Shown in pieces: positions 1 to 8,507 of a stretch of 64,000 bases of DNA (the first letter of the stretch is position 1; every line of letters starts with the position of its first letter). The position numbers and the translations under genes were made by a program. Under the pieces are notes generated by a model, which saw nothing but the letters and a program-made list of their open reading frames with translations, was not told the origin of the DNA and made no database searches. The stretch is from Thiomicrorhabdus aquaedulcis (GTDB lineage: Bacteria; Pseudomonadota; Gammaproteobacteria; Thiomicrospirales; Thiomicrospiraceae), in assembly GCF_004001325.1 (NCBI RefSeq), contig NZ_AP018722.1:1674001-1738000 (forward strand), read 5' to 3'.

Positions 1-1579
1 ATCGCTTCGGCCACTTTAATGCCGTCAATGGCCGCCGACATAATGCCCCCTGCGTAACCCGCTCCTTCGCCGGCGGGGTATAAACCGTGGGTGTTGACAC
101 TCTGATAATCGTCGCCGCGCTTAATCGACACCGGTGACGAGGTACGGGTTTCTACCCCAGTGAGCATCGCGTCTTTTAAGGCAAAGCCGCTGATTTTTTA
201 TTAAACGCCGGAATCGCTTCTTGCAGCGCTTCACGGCAATAATCGGGCAAAATTTGTGTCAGGTCGGTGAGTTTAACCCCCGGCTTGTACGATGGCTCTA
301 CACAACCCACTTGCGCCGAGGACTTTCCGGCCAAATAATCTCCCACTGACTGGCCTGGTGCATCGTAATTTTCACCGCCTAAAACATAAGCCGCGCTCTC
401 TAATTGACGTTGCAACTCAATGCCCGCCAACGGGCTGTCACTGGGGTAATCACTGGGATCAATGCCCACCACAATGGCGCTATTGGCATTGCGCTCATTT
501 CGTGAGTATTGGCTCATGCCGTTGGTGACCACACGATGTTCTTCTGACGTGGCGGCCACCACGGTACCGCCCGGGCACATGCAAAAACTGTACACCGCAC
601 GGCCGTTTTTGCAGTGATGCACCAGCTTATAATCGGCCGCGCCCAAAATAGGATTACCGGCGTTTTTGCCAAATAACACCTCATCTATGGCCGACTGATT
701 ATGCTCAATCCTAAAGCCAATCGAAAACGCTTTTGCCTCGATGTACACGCCTTTTTGATAGAGCATTTCAAAGGTGTCGCGCGCGCTGTGCCCAGTGGCA
801 AGCGCGATGTAATTTGATTTAATCTGCTGACCGTCTGCCAAGGTTACGCCGGTGACTTGACCGTTTTCAATGTGCAAATCGTCTACGCGGGCGCTAAAGC
901 GAATTTCGCCGCCCAGTTCGATGATTTTTGCGCGCATCTTTTCAACCATCCCCACCAATTTAAACGTACCAATGTGCGGTTTACTTACATACAAAATCTC
1001 TTCGGGTGCGCCGGCCGCCACAAAGTCATGCATGACCTTGCGGCCATAATGCTTTTTATCGTTGACCTGCGTCCACAATTTTCCGTCCGAAAACGTGCCC
1101 GCACCGCCCTCGCCAAACTGCACATTCGATTCGGTGTTTAAGGTTCGATTACGCCAGAATCCAAAGGTGTCTTTAGTGCGTTCACGCACCTCTTTACCAC
1201 GGTCTAACACCAGGGGTTTGTAGCCCATTTCGGCCAACACCAACGCCACAAAGATTCCGCAAGGCCCAAACCCTACCACCACGGGGCGCTGCGCTAAATC
1301 TTCTGGGGCGTGCGCCACGTACTTATAACTCATATCAGGAGTAACCCTAACGTTTTGATTTTGGCTGTACTTTTGCAACAACTCGGCTTCATTTTGTACG
1401 TTTATGTCAAGAGTGTAGAGCAAGGTAATGTTGTTTTTGCTTCTGGCATCAAACCCGCGTCTAAAAATCGTAAACTCGATGAGCTGTTCTTTTGCGATGC
1501 CAAGGGTTAATAAAACGGCCTCTTCAAGTTGCGCTTCGTTATGATTTAAAGGGAGTTTTACATTGGTGATACGAATCAT
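1..1579 (-). CDS. NAD(P)/FAD-dependent oxidoreductase (COG2509-like), frameshifted, runs off left edge
   Basis: A flavoprotein dehydrogenase of unknown substrate. The dinucleotide-binding motif VVVGFGPCG lies near residues 100-107 and a second conserved glycine-rich stretch, FGEGGAGTFSDGKL, near 155-168. The ATG at 1579 starts the long frame, which stops at 176 after residue 467. The bases from about 193 down to 1 continue the protein in another frame, ending with the typical FAD-family tail GEGAGYAGGIMSAAIDG. The break falls in a run of six T (194-199, A on the coding strand). One more base there restores the reading frame, so a sequencing or assembly deletion is more likely than a true pseudogene. 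The C-terminus lies outside the window. It is divergent from fdxA. Family assignment is fairly sure; the reaction is not known. Confidence 0.8.
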
Positions 1580-1590
1580 GAGGGTGTCCC

Positions 1591-1629
1591 AAAAATATCT
1601 AAAAAATATCTAAAAAATATCCAAAAAGT
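1591..1629. repeat. 11-bp tandem A-tract repeat
   Basis: Three and a half copies of an AAAAAATATCT-like unit, period 11 bp, lie just upstream of the FAD oxidoreductase start. A-tracts spaced by one helical turn are known to bend DNA, so this may be a curved promoter element; that role is inferred. Confidence 0.6.
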
Positions 1630-1826
1630 GTTCAAAAACCAGGGTCTGCGTTAAAAAGCACCTTTATTAACCCCCAATAATACAGGCTTGCAATTAGCGC
1701 AATATTGGGTAGTATACAGACGATTTTAAATCCAAAACCTTATCCGAAACGGCCATGCAACATTGTACAAGTGGCTTAGAAAATGGCTCTCACATAGCCC
1801 ATAATGGCTCAAAAAGGCTTACAAAG

Positions 1827-2153
1827 ATGGCATTTGTCGTAACCGAAAATTGCATTAACTGTAAATACACCGATTGTGTGGCGGTTTGTCCGGTTGATGC
1901 ATTTCACGAAGGACCCAATTTTTTAGTCATTAATGCCGACGTGTGCATTGACTGCGACTTATGCGCCGCCGAGTGCCCCGCGCAAGCGATTTTTCAAGAA
2001 GATGCGCTGCCCGAAGGCATGCAACATTATCGTGAACTCAACCACAATCTTGCGCAAGTTTGGCCGGTTATTACTCAAGTCATCGCCGCACCGGCCGACG
2101 CCGACCAATGGGATGGCGTGGCCGATAAAGAGATCTATTTGATTATTGAATAA
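1827..2153 (+). CDS. fdxA: ferredoxin, 3Fe-4S/4Fe-4S FdxA type
   Basis: A small electron carrier of about 108 residues, normal for FdxA. The N-terminal half holds the cysteines [16 protein letters not shown] and the second cluster is [17 protein letters not shown], the pattern that binds one 3Fe-4S and one 4Fe-4S centre. I chose the ATG of MAFVVTENC because family members begin there; an in-frame start 72 bases upstream would add an unconserved leader. No strong Shine-Dalgarno is visible. It stands alone, divergent from the flavoprotein and convergent with purK. The redox partner cannot be told from the sequence. Confidence 0.9.
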   Translation: MAFVVTENCINCKYTDCVAVCPVDAFHEGPNFLVINADVCIDCDLCAAECPAQAIFQEDALPEGMQHYRELNHNLAQVWPVITQVIAAPADADQWDGVADKEIYLIIE

Positions 2154-2187
2154 CGTACAAGTTTGGCTTTACTTGTCTTGGCTTAAC

Positions 2188-3297
2188 TTAGCCTTGTGGC
2201 AAAAACGCACTCAAGGTTTTCATGCTATCAAACAACGCTTCTTCGCTGTCGGCTAACACAGTTATATGGCCTAGTTTACGCCCAGCGCGCTCAGCTTTGT
2301 CGTACAAATGCAACGACATGTTGGGCTGTTTAAGTACCTCGTGTACAGGACCAATTTGGCCAATAATATTGACCATCGCCGCCAAAGGTTGGCGTGGCGA
2401 GGTGTCGCCCAGCGGCAACCCGCAAATAGCGCGAACGTGGTTTTCAAACTGACTGGTGTTAGCGCCTTCAATAGTCCAGTGCCCCGAATTGTGAACGCGT
2501 GGCGCCATCTCGTTGGCCACCAAACCTTGAGCGGTTTCAAACAGTTCTAGGGTTAAAACACCCACGTGATCCAACTCGTCTAACAAACTTAACATGTATT
2601 GCTCGGCTTGTTTTTGCACCGCGTCGCTTACCTTGCGCGCCGGCGCGACGCTGTAACGCAAAATGCCTTGGTGATGCACGTTTTGCACCAACGGATAATA
2701 CACATGTTCGTTATGGGCGTTGCGCACTGCAATAATCGACAGCTCGCGCTGAAAATCCACAAAGCCTTCTAAAATTAATTCGCGTCCACCAATTTCTAAC
2801 CAGGCCTGGTCAACTTGCGTGGCATCACGCAACACAAACTGGCCTTTGCCATCATAACCTTCGGTGGTGGTTTTAAGCACGGCGGGCAAACCAATTTTAT
2901 CCACCGCTTGGTGCAAGCTTTCTAAAGAATCCACCAACTGATAGGGGGCGCACGGGATATTTAACTGCGTAAACAAGCCTTTTTCACGCCCTCGATGTTG
3001 CGACATGTACAGCGATTTTTCGCCCGGATACACGGGCGTAGTTTGCGCGATTTGGCGCACCAGTTCTACGTCGGTGTTTTCGCTTTCAAAGGTAATTACA
3101 TCGGCAAACTCAACCAACTTAGCCAGCGATTGGGTGTCGTCCGACTGCACATGCATGTGCCCTAACAACGCCGAAGGCTCGTCGTGATTAAGTCCATAAA
3201 AGCCAAACTTTTGCCCTAATGGATAACCAGCAATGGCCAACATGCGACCTAACTGGCCCGCGCCTAATACGCCAATGCGCTTGGTAATCGGGGTCAT
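2188..3297 (-). CDS. purK: N5-carboxyaminoimidazole ribonucleotide synthase
   Basis: ATP-dependent carboxylation of AIR to N5-CAIR in purine synthesis, cytoplasmic. The N-terminal RIGVLGAGQLGRML and the ATP-grasp core (TTEGYDGKGQ, NEMAPRVHNSGHWTIEGA) are typical PurK. The length, 369 residues, fits the family. The ATG at 3297 is preceded by GGAG with six-base spacing; an in-frame TTG twelve bases upstream overlaps that site and is less likely. It lies 79 bases downstream of purE, whose product uses N5-CAIR, with a terminator-like palindrome between them. Codons near 2800-2809 are written as CCAGGCCTGG and encode QAW. Confidence 0.95.
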   Translation of the reverse strand: MTPITKRIGVLGAGQLGRMLAIAGYPLGQKFGFYGLNHDEPSALLGHMHVQSDDTQSLAKLVEFADVITFESENTDVELVRQIAQTTPVYPGEKSLYMSQHRGREKGLFTQLNIPCAPYQLVDSLESLHQAVDKIGLPAVLKTTTEGYDGKGQFVLRDATQVDQAWLEIGGRELILEGFVDFQRELSIIAVRNAHNEHVYYPLVQNVHHQGILRYSVAPARKVSDAVQKQAEQYMLSLLDELDHVGVLTLELFETAQGLVANEMAPRVHNSGHWTIEGANTSQFENHVRAICGLPLGDTSPRQPLAAMVNIIGQIGPVHEVLKQPNMSLHLYDKAERAGRKLGHITVLADSEEALFDSMKTLSAFLPQG

Positions 3298-3311
3298 GGT
3301 TTTCTCCAAAT

Positions 3312-3344
3312 AAAAAAACCGTGACCAGGCCTGGTCACGGTTTT
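3312..3344 (-). terminator. 30-bp perfect palindrome with T-run between purE and purK
   Basis: The bases 3315-3344 form a perfect palindrome built on CCAGGCCTGG, with AAAACCGTG/CACGGTTTT arms. Read on the minus strand it is followed by seven T, the form of an intrinsic terminator or attenuator between purE and purK. Whether it stops, weakens or merely separates transcription is not shown. Confidence 0.65.
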
Positions 3345-3376
3345 ATGATTGTAATGATTCATGTAACGCAATCGTT

Positions 3377-3886
3377 TTAAACTCTTGGGTCGGGATTTTC
3401 CAACACACTTTGGGTTTGTTGCGCTCTAAACTCTTTAACCGCTTGGCGCACTGATGGGTGATTAATGCCAATAATTTGCGCGGCTAAAATACCCGCGTTT
3501 TTAGCACCCGCCTCACCAATCGCCAAAGTGCCCACGGGCACGCCACCAGGCATTTGCACAATAGACAATAACGAGTCTTGTCCGCTTAACGCCCGCGATT
3601 GTACTGGCACACCCAACACAGGCACCACGGTTTTGGCCGCGACCATACCCGGTAAATGTGCCGCGCCACCCGCGCCGGCAATAATTACTTGCAGGCCACG
3701 GCTTTCGGCACTTTGGGCGTAGTCAAACATTAAATCGGGGGTGCGGTGCGCCGACACCACCTGCACTTCGTGCGGCACGCCAAACAGCGTTAACATTTCT
3801 ACCGCGTGTTGCATGGTGGGCCAGTCGGATTTTGAACCCATTATGACTCCGACCAAAGGCTGATCGGCAATTGCGCTGTTTGACAT
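3377..3886 (-). CDS. purE: N5-carboxyaminoimidazole ribonucleotide mutase, class I
   Basis: Converts N5-CAIR to CAIR in purine synthesis; class I PurE works as an octamer. The diagnostic motifs [13 protein letters not shown] near the N-terminus, SAHRTP, and the [13 protein letters not shown] phosphate/active-site loop are all present. The length of 169 residues is normal. I prefer the ATG at 3886 to a TTG twelve bases upstream because it is the standard codon and family members start close to the SDWP motif. It is the first gene of a purE-purK pair. Confidence 0.94.
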   Translation of the reverse strand: MSNSAIADQPLVGVIMGSKSDWPTMQHAVEMLTLFGVPHEVQVVSAHRTPDLMFDYAQSAESRGLQVIIAGAGGAAHLPGMVAAKTVVPVLGVPVQSRALSGQDSLLSIVQMPGGVPVGTLAIGEAGAKNAGILAAQIIGINHPSVRQAVKEFRAQQTQSVLENPDPRV

Positions 3887-3929
3887 AGTTACACTCAATA
3901 ATAAAACGGTTAATGCTAAGAGACCCTTA

Positions 3930-3958
3930 CACTGTTACGCTCTTACAAAATAACAGTG
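3930..3958. promoter_or_regulatory. inverted repeat upstream of purE
   Basis: CACTGTTA at 3930-3937 and TAACAGTG at 3951-3958 are exact inverted repeats separated by 13 bases, between the purE start and the end of the c-di-GMP gene. They could be an operator for purE or a weak hairpin. It does not look like the E. coli PurR box. Confidence 0.35.
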
Positions 3959-4026
3959 CACGCCACCAAAGGGGTAAAATTATACCTACTTCCTTTAAAA
4001 CCGCAAACCTTAAACGTCCCAAGCCA

Positions 4027-5826
4027 TCAACCCAACGCCACTTGCGAGTGAATCACCGCAAAGGTATTACCCCCAAGTGCTTTGGCTTCTTTTTTGGCCT
4101 TAGTGGCTAATGAGGCCAGTTTTTGCTGGTGACTGAACAGGCCTGGTTCAACCAATAAAACCCCTAACGATAAGCTCATAATAGGAAAAAACTCTTCCTT
4201 CCCATCGCGTCCAACGGCGCTAATACCACCATTAATTTGATCTTGTGGAGAGTAATAACTGGCAATACGAGATCTAAAGGCGCTTAAAACCGATTGGCAA
4301 ATAGAGCTGTACTCGTTAACCCTTGGGGTAATAATCATAAAATCGTCGCCACCGATGTGCCCCAAAAACTCAACGTCGGGCACTCGGATTTCAAGCAAAA
4401 TTTTAGCAACAAACCTAATAATATCGTCGCCCTGATCAAAGCTGTAATAGTCGTTGTAGGGTTTAAAGTGATCCACATCCAGATAAATAACCGCAAACGG
4501 CACCTTACTAAACAAGTAACGTTCTATGGTTTTATTAATGGGCACATTGCCCGGTAAACCCGACAACGGATTGGCGTATTGCGCACTTTGCATTTTTAAG
4601 TCGGTCATGACGCGCAATAAATCCATAAAATGTCCGCAGCCTTTAAACTCGCCATTTTCAGTGATTAAAAAGGTGTCACCGCGGCGCCGGCCCTGGCAAT
4701 CGGTAATAAGACGACTTAACTCGACCAACGACATATCGTACTCAACCACCACCGGCTGACGATCCATAATGGCATCAATGCGCTTACGATGATACAAATC
4801 GCGTCCAAAACGCCGCGCCAACAAATCCATAAGTTCTCGTCGCCAGACTATTCCCACAACCTTGGTGTTTTCAACCACGGGCACAAAATCAATGTGCGGT
4901 TCGCTCAATAAAAACTCAGCCACCTCGCTTACATGACCGCTGGGTTTATAGGTTAAACACGGCTGCAACAACCGCCCAGCGCGCTCTTCTAATAAATTGG
5001 GCACGCACACTTGGTGGCTGGGCCATTGATAATCTAACGTGGTCACGGGTAACGCTTGGGGTTTTTTAAACAAAAACCCCTGCACGTAATCCACGCCCAT
5101 GGCCTCTAGCACCTTTAAGGTGGCTTCGTCTTCAACCCCTTCGGCGACAATTTTAGTGTTAAGACCTTTGGCCAACGCGCAAATAGTTTCCATAAAACGG
5201 CGTTTGTCTGGGTCATCTGCCAAGCCAGACACAAAATGTTTATCCACTTTTACAAAGTCTGGCTTTACCTCAGACCAAATGCGCAAACCGTTGTAGCCGC
5301 CGCCTAAATCGTCAATGGCTACTTTAAAGCCCATTTGCCGATAATGATTAATCGACTCCACAAACAATGAAAAGTCTTCAACGGGTTGCATTTCAGTAAT
5401 TTCAATTACCACCTGCTCAATGGATAAGCCCAACTCGCCCAAACATTCTAATGTCATACCACTTTGGTGCGCGCCTTGCATTAAGGTGTTAACCGTGACG
5501 TTTAAAAAAAGGTATTCGTTTAAACCAAATTGTTTGTATTTTTCGATGGCGATTTGCCGTGCCAGCCAATCCATTTCAAACAAACAACCGTGTTCTTGCG
5601 CCACATGAAACAAGTTTAACGGGCTGTACAAAGCCGTCTGCTCTGGGCCTCGAATAAGCGCTTCAAACGCAAACACATTGCGATTTTTTAAATCGACAAT
5701 GGGCTGATACACTGGCGACAATGTCTTAAGCGTTAAAATGGACAACAGTTCTCTACCCAGCACCGAGCTTTGTAAATGATTGACCATATTGTCATTGGAG
5801 GGTACGCGTTGCAAAGGTTGGCACAT
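4027..5826 (-). CDS. EAL-CBS-GGDEF cyclic-di-GMP protein
   Basis: A cytoplasmic cyclic-di-GMP turnover or effector protein of 599 residues with no membrane segment visible. The N-terminal EAL domain (about 35-270) keeps EALIRGP, the N of FLNVTVN, IEITE, AIDDLGGGY and AEGVED, so phosphodiesterase chemistry looks possible. A CBS pair follows (about 285-410), a known site for adenine-nucleotide sensing. The C-terminal GGDEF domain (about 425-590) has LDVDHFKPYND but the signature is GGDDF, and no canonical RxxD inhibitory site is in register. Cyclase activity is therefore uncertain. The domain order EAL first, GGDEF last is the reverse of most hybrid proteins. The start is ATG with a weak ribosome binding site; a second ATG lies at residue 14. 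Confidence 0.88.
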   Translation of the reverse strand: MCQPLQRVPSNDNMVNHLQSSVLGRELLSILTLKTLSPVYQPIVDLKNRNVFAFEALIRGPEQTALYSPLNLFHVAQEHGCLFEMDWLARQIAIEKYKQFGLNEYLFLNVTVNTLMQGAHQSGMTLECLGELGLSIEQVVIEITEMQPVEDFSLFVESINHYRQMGFKVAIDDLGGGYNGLRIWSEVKPDFVKVDKHFVSGLADDPDKRRFMETICALAKGLNTKIVAEGVEDEATLKVLEAMGVDYVQGFLFKKPQALPVTTLDYQWPSHQVCVPNLLEERAGRLLQPCLTYKPSGHVSEVAEFLLSEPHIDFVPVVENTKVVGIVWRRELMDLLARRFGRDLYHRKRIDAIMDRQPVVVEYDMSLVELSRLITDCQGRRRGDTFLITENGEFKGCGHFMDLLRVMTDLKMQSAQYANPLSGLPGNVPINKTIERYLFSKVPFAVIYLDVDHFKPYNDYYSFDQGDDIIRFVAKILLEIRVPDVEFLGHIGGDDFMIITPRVNEYSSICQSVLSAFRSRIASYYSPQDQINGGISAVGRDGKEEFFPIMSLSLGVLLVEPGLFSHQQKLASLATKAKKEAKALGGNTFAVIHSQVALG

Positions 5827-5970
5827 AAACGATTTAAAGCCTTTTTACAGAAGCAGTCGTACGACCACCTCAAGTTTAAAACGTTTACTGTACCGACTTA
5901 AATTAGGACTTTTTGACAAACAGATGATACTTTTATGACCCCCCTCACCCATCATCGTTGCCCTCAAAAC

Positions 5971-5999
5971 TTGACCCTAAATCGGTTTTATCACATAAT
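5971..5999 (+). promoter_or_regulatory. predicted sigma70 promoter of metK
   Basis: TTGACC at 5971-5976 and CATAAT at 5994-5999, each one base off consensus, are separated by exactly 17 bases. Transcription would begin near 6006, at the first base of the riboswitch-like fold. This gives metK a leader of roughly 400 bases. Confidence 0.65.
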
Positions 6000-6005
6000 A
6001 CTTCA

Positions 6006-6061
6006 CAGCGCCGATTTGATTATCAGCTTGCGGGCGCATTAAAAGTACGGCTAAAGCGAGG
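6006..6061 (+). promoter_or_regulatory. SAM-II-like riboswitch in the metK leader
   Basis: The leader shows the compact SAM-II/SAM-V pattern: a P1 stem with GCGCC at 6008-6012 and GGCGC at 6033-6037, the GATTT just inside the stem, GCTTGCGG before the 3' P1 strand, an A-rich ATTAAAAGTA linker, and the terminal GGCTAAAGCGAGG. These elements and their order match my memory of the SAM-II class, a pseudoknot that binds S-adenosylmethionine and lowers expression of methionine or SAM genes. The position at the predicted start site of metK, the SAM synthetase gene, fits product feedback. I could not run a covariance search. Confidence 0.7.
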
Positions 6062-6227
6062 AATCTGCCTCCACCCATTTTATCTGTTTAACGTATCTAT
6101 TTAATTTTTGCGGCTCGTAAACAACACGTTAGCCCGTATTTATTAACGATTGTGAATGGTTAAAATATCTTAGATTCTTTTCTCGTTTTGTTGCCAATCT
6201 GTCTAAATTTTGCATTCATCACGCTAA

Positions 6228-6388
6228 GGGCACCTCTATTCACCTCAGGTTGAATTCTGCGGGGCTTAGCCAAGTTATTCAGCTCTGCGTTACGAACGCT
6301 TGCCAGGTCTAGACATGACCGCACGTTCGCGCCTTGATCTGAATAACTTGACGTTGCCAGAATCAATCTGCGGTGAATAGAGATGCCC
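6228..6388. mobile_element. 161-bp MITE-like palindromic element with TAA target duplication
   Basis: The ends are near-perfect inverted repeats: GGGCACCTCTATTCACC on the left pairs with GGTGAATAGAGATGCCC on the right, with one mismatch. The arms continue inward through AAGTTATTCAG/CTGAATAACTT and GGTCTAGACATGACC at the centre. Both ends are flanked by TAA (6225-6227 and 6389-6391), consistent with a 3-bp target duplication of the TNA kind seen with some IS5-family elements. There is no coding capacity. The right end stops only a few bases before the metK ribosome binding site. A purely RNA-structural role is the alternative. Confidence 0.72.
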
Positions 6389-6402
6389 TAAAGGAAACCA
6401 GC

Positions 6403-7569
6403 ATGACCAACACTGTTACCACTGTTTTTACCTCAGAATCTGTGTCCGAAGGGCATCCAGATAAAATTGCCGACCAAATTTCAGACGCTATGCTTGACGC
6501 CATTTTGGAACAAGACCCACGCGCTCGTGTCGCCTGCGAAACCTTTATTAAAACCGGCATGGTGATGATTGGTGGTGAAATCACCACCAGCGCATGGGTA
6601 GACCAAGAAGAATTGGTGCGTAAAGTCATAAAAGATATTGGCTACAATCATGGCGATTTAGGCTTTGATGGCGACACCTGTGCGGTATTGTCGTCCATTG
6701 GCAAACAATCACCCGAAATTGCCATGGGTGTGGACGAGTCGGACGAACACGAACAAGGTGCTGGCGACCAAGGGTTAATGTTTGGGTACGCCAGCAATGA
6801 AACCGATGTGCTCATGCCTGCGCCCATTTACTACGCCCACCGCTTAATGGAACGCCAAGCCCAAGTGCGTAAATCCGGTGCGCTACCGTGGTTGCGTCCC
6901 GACGCCAAAAGCCAAGTCACCCTGCGTTACCACAACGGCAAACCTGTGGCGATTGATGCGGTGGTATTGTCCACCCAGCACAGTCCTGACATTGACACCG
7001 CAACCTTGCGTGAAGCGGTAATGGAAGAGATTATTAAACCTACTTTACCGGCCGAATGGTTGCACAAAGACACCCAATACCACATAAACCCCACTGGGCG
7101 TTTTGTGATTGGCGGCCCAGTGGGCGACGCAGGACTAACCGGTCGTAAAATCATTGTGGACACGTACGGCGGCATGGCACGTCACGGCGGTGGGGCGTTT
7201 TCGGGTAAAGACCCGTCAAAAGTCGATCGTTCGGCGGCTTACGCTGGGCGTTACGTGGCCAAAAACATTGTGGCCGCCGGTCTGGCCGACAAGTGTGAAA
7301 TTCAAATTTCGTACGCCATTGGCGTGGCCAAACCGACCTCAATCAGTATAGACACCTTTGGCACCGAAAAAGTCGCCGTCAGTCTTATTGAACGCTTGGT
7401 GAGTGAACACTTTGATTTACGCCCCAAAGGCTTAATTACCATGCTAGATTTGTATCGCCCTATTTACCAAAAAACCGCGTCGTACGGTCATTTTGGCCGC
7501 GAGCTGCCCGAATTTACCTGGGAAAAAACCGACAAAGCGGCCGCACTGCGCGCCGATGCAGGGCTGTAA
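6403..7569 (+). CDS. metK: S-adenosylmethionine synthetase
   Basis: Makes SAM from methionine and ATP in the cytoplasm. [19 protein letters not shown] at the N-terminus, [12 protein letters not shown], and [19 protein letters not shown] are the ATP, methionine and phosphate motifs of the family; 388 residues is the usual size. The ATG at 6403 follows AAGGA with seven-base spacing. An in-frame GTG at 6373 lies inside the MITE terminal repeat and would only add an unconserved leader. Expression is probably controlled by the upstream SAM-II-like element about 340 bases away, an unusually long distance caused in part by the MITE. metF follows after a CCAGGCCTGG palindrome. Confidence 0.97.
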   Translation: MTNTVTTVFTSESVSEGHPDKIADQISDAMLDAILEQDPRARVACETFIKTGMVMIGGEITTSAWVDQEELVRKVIKDIGYNHGDLGFDGDTCAVLSSIGKQSPEIAMGVDESDEHEQGAGDQGLMFGYASNETDVLMPAPIYYAHRLMERQAQVRKSGALPWLRPDAKSQVTLRYHNGKPVAIDAVVLSTQHSPDIDTATLREAVMEEIIKPTLPAEWLHKDTQYHINPTGRFVIGGPVGDAGLTGRKIIVDTYGGMARHGGGAFSGKDPSKVDRSAAYAGRYVAKNIVAAGLADKCEIQISYAIGVAKPTSISIDTFGTEKVAVSLIERLVSEHFDLRPKGLITMLDLYRPIYQKTASYGHFGRELPEFTWEKTDKAAALRADAGL

Positions 7570-7583
7570 CCGCCAATAACAAT

Positions 7584-7607
7584 CATGTGACCAGGCCTGG
7601 TCACATG
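7584..7607. repeat. 24-bp CCAGGCCTGG palindrome between metK and metF
   Basis: A perfect 24-bp palindrome with CATGTGA arms around the CCAGGCCTGG core. It could form a hairpin in the metK transcript, but there is no T-run, so it is not a standard terminator. Confidence 0.8.
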
Positions 7608-7634
7608 TGTAAAACACAATTTAGGGTGAACACC

Positions 7635-8495
7635 ATGCAATCTCAACAAAAATACCCCCAAAAACTCAGTTTAGAATTTTTCCCGCCGCGCACCGACGTT
7701 GGCATGGACAAACTTAAAACCGTTATTGACGGTTTGGGCGCAATGCAACCGCAATACATGTCGGTTACCTACGGCGCGGGCGGCACCACCCAAGAAAAAA
7801 CCTTAGAAACCGTGCGTTACATTCAAGAAAACACCCCCTTTGAAGCCGCCCCGCATTTAACCTGCATTGGTGCCAGCGAAGAGAGCCTGACCCAACTGCT
7901 GGATACCTACGCCAGCTTGGGCGTTAAACGCATTGTGGCGTTACGCGGCGATTTGCCCTCGGGCATGCGCGACCCGGGTGAATTTAAATACGCCAGCGAT
8001 TTGGTTAAGTTTATTAAAGAGCAACGTGGCGACCAATTTCACCTAGAAGTTGCGGCGTACCCCGAAACCCATCCGCAAGCACGCAATTGCGACATTGGCA
8101 TACAGTGGTTTAAACACAAAGTGCAACAAGGTGCCGATTCGGCCATTACCCAATACTTTTTTAACTTTGACAGCTACCGTTACTTTATTGACAACTGTGA
8201 ACGCAATGGCATTGACCTGCCGATTATTCCCGGGATTATGCCCATCACCAATTACGAAAACCTTATTCGCTTTTCGCAAGGCTGTGGCGCCGAAGTCCCA
8301 CGTTGGTTAAAGTGTCGTTTAGAAAGTTTTGAAGACGACCAAGCAGGCCTGGTCGCTTTTGGTCAAGACGTGGTGACCGAACTGGCGCAAAAACTACTCG
8401 ACGCGGGTGCGCCTGGCATACATTTTTACAGCATGAACAGCATCGAGCCCACCTTAGGCATTGCCAACGCCTTAACGTTGCGCAACGCGCGCTAA
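7635..8495 (+). CDS. metF: methylenetetrahydrofolate reductase
   Basis: Reduces 5,10-methylene-THF to 5-methyl-THF, the methyl donor for methionine synthesis; FAD enzyme, cytoplasmic. SLEFFPPRT at the N-terminus, TYGAGG, RGD in IVALRGDLP, and the PGIMPI and GAPGIHFYSMN stretches are family hallmarks. The ATG at 7635 follows AGGGTG with seven-base spacing and gives 286 residues, the usual length; an upstream in-frame start would run through the palindrome. It sits after metK and 12 bases before rsmE, making a methyl-cycle cluster. Confidence 0.95.
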   Translation: MQSQQKYPQKLSLEFFPPRTDVGMDKLKTVIDGLGAMQPQYMSVTYGAGGTTQEKTLETVRYIQENTPFEAAPHLTCIGASEESLTQLLDTYASLGVKRIVALRGDLPSGMRDPGEFKYASDLVKFIKEQRGDQFHLEVAAYPETHPQARNCDIGIQWFKHKVQQGADSAITQYFFNFDSYRYFIDNCERNGIDLPIIPGIMPITNYENLIRFSQGCGAEVPRWLKCRLESFEDDQAGLVAFGQDVVTELAQKLLDAGAPGIHFYSMNSIEPTLGIANALTLRNAR

Positions 8496-8507
8496 GAGCG
8501 TTACACC

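Noticed and set aside
6160-6366. Short minus-strand frame upstream of metK
   Set aside because: Mostly translation of the MITE arms; no ribosome binding site.
6226-6391. The metK-proximal palindrome as part of the riboswitch
   Set aside because: Terminal inverted repeats with TAA duplications are better explained by a mobile element, though a structural role is not excluded.
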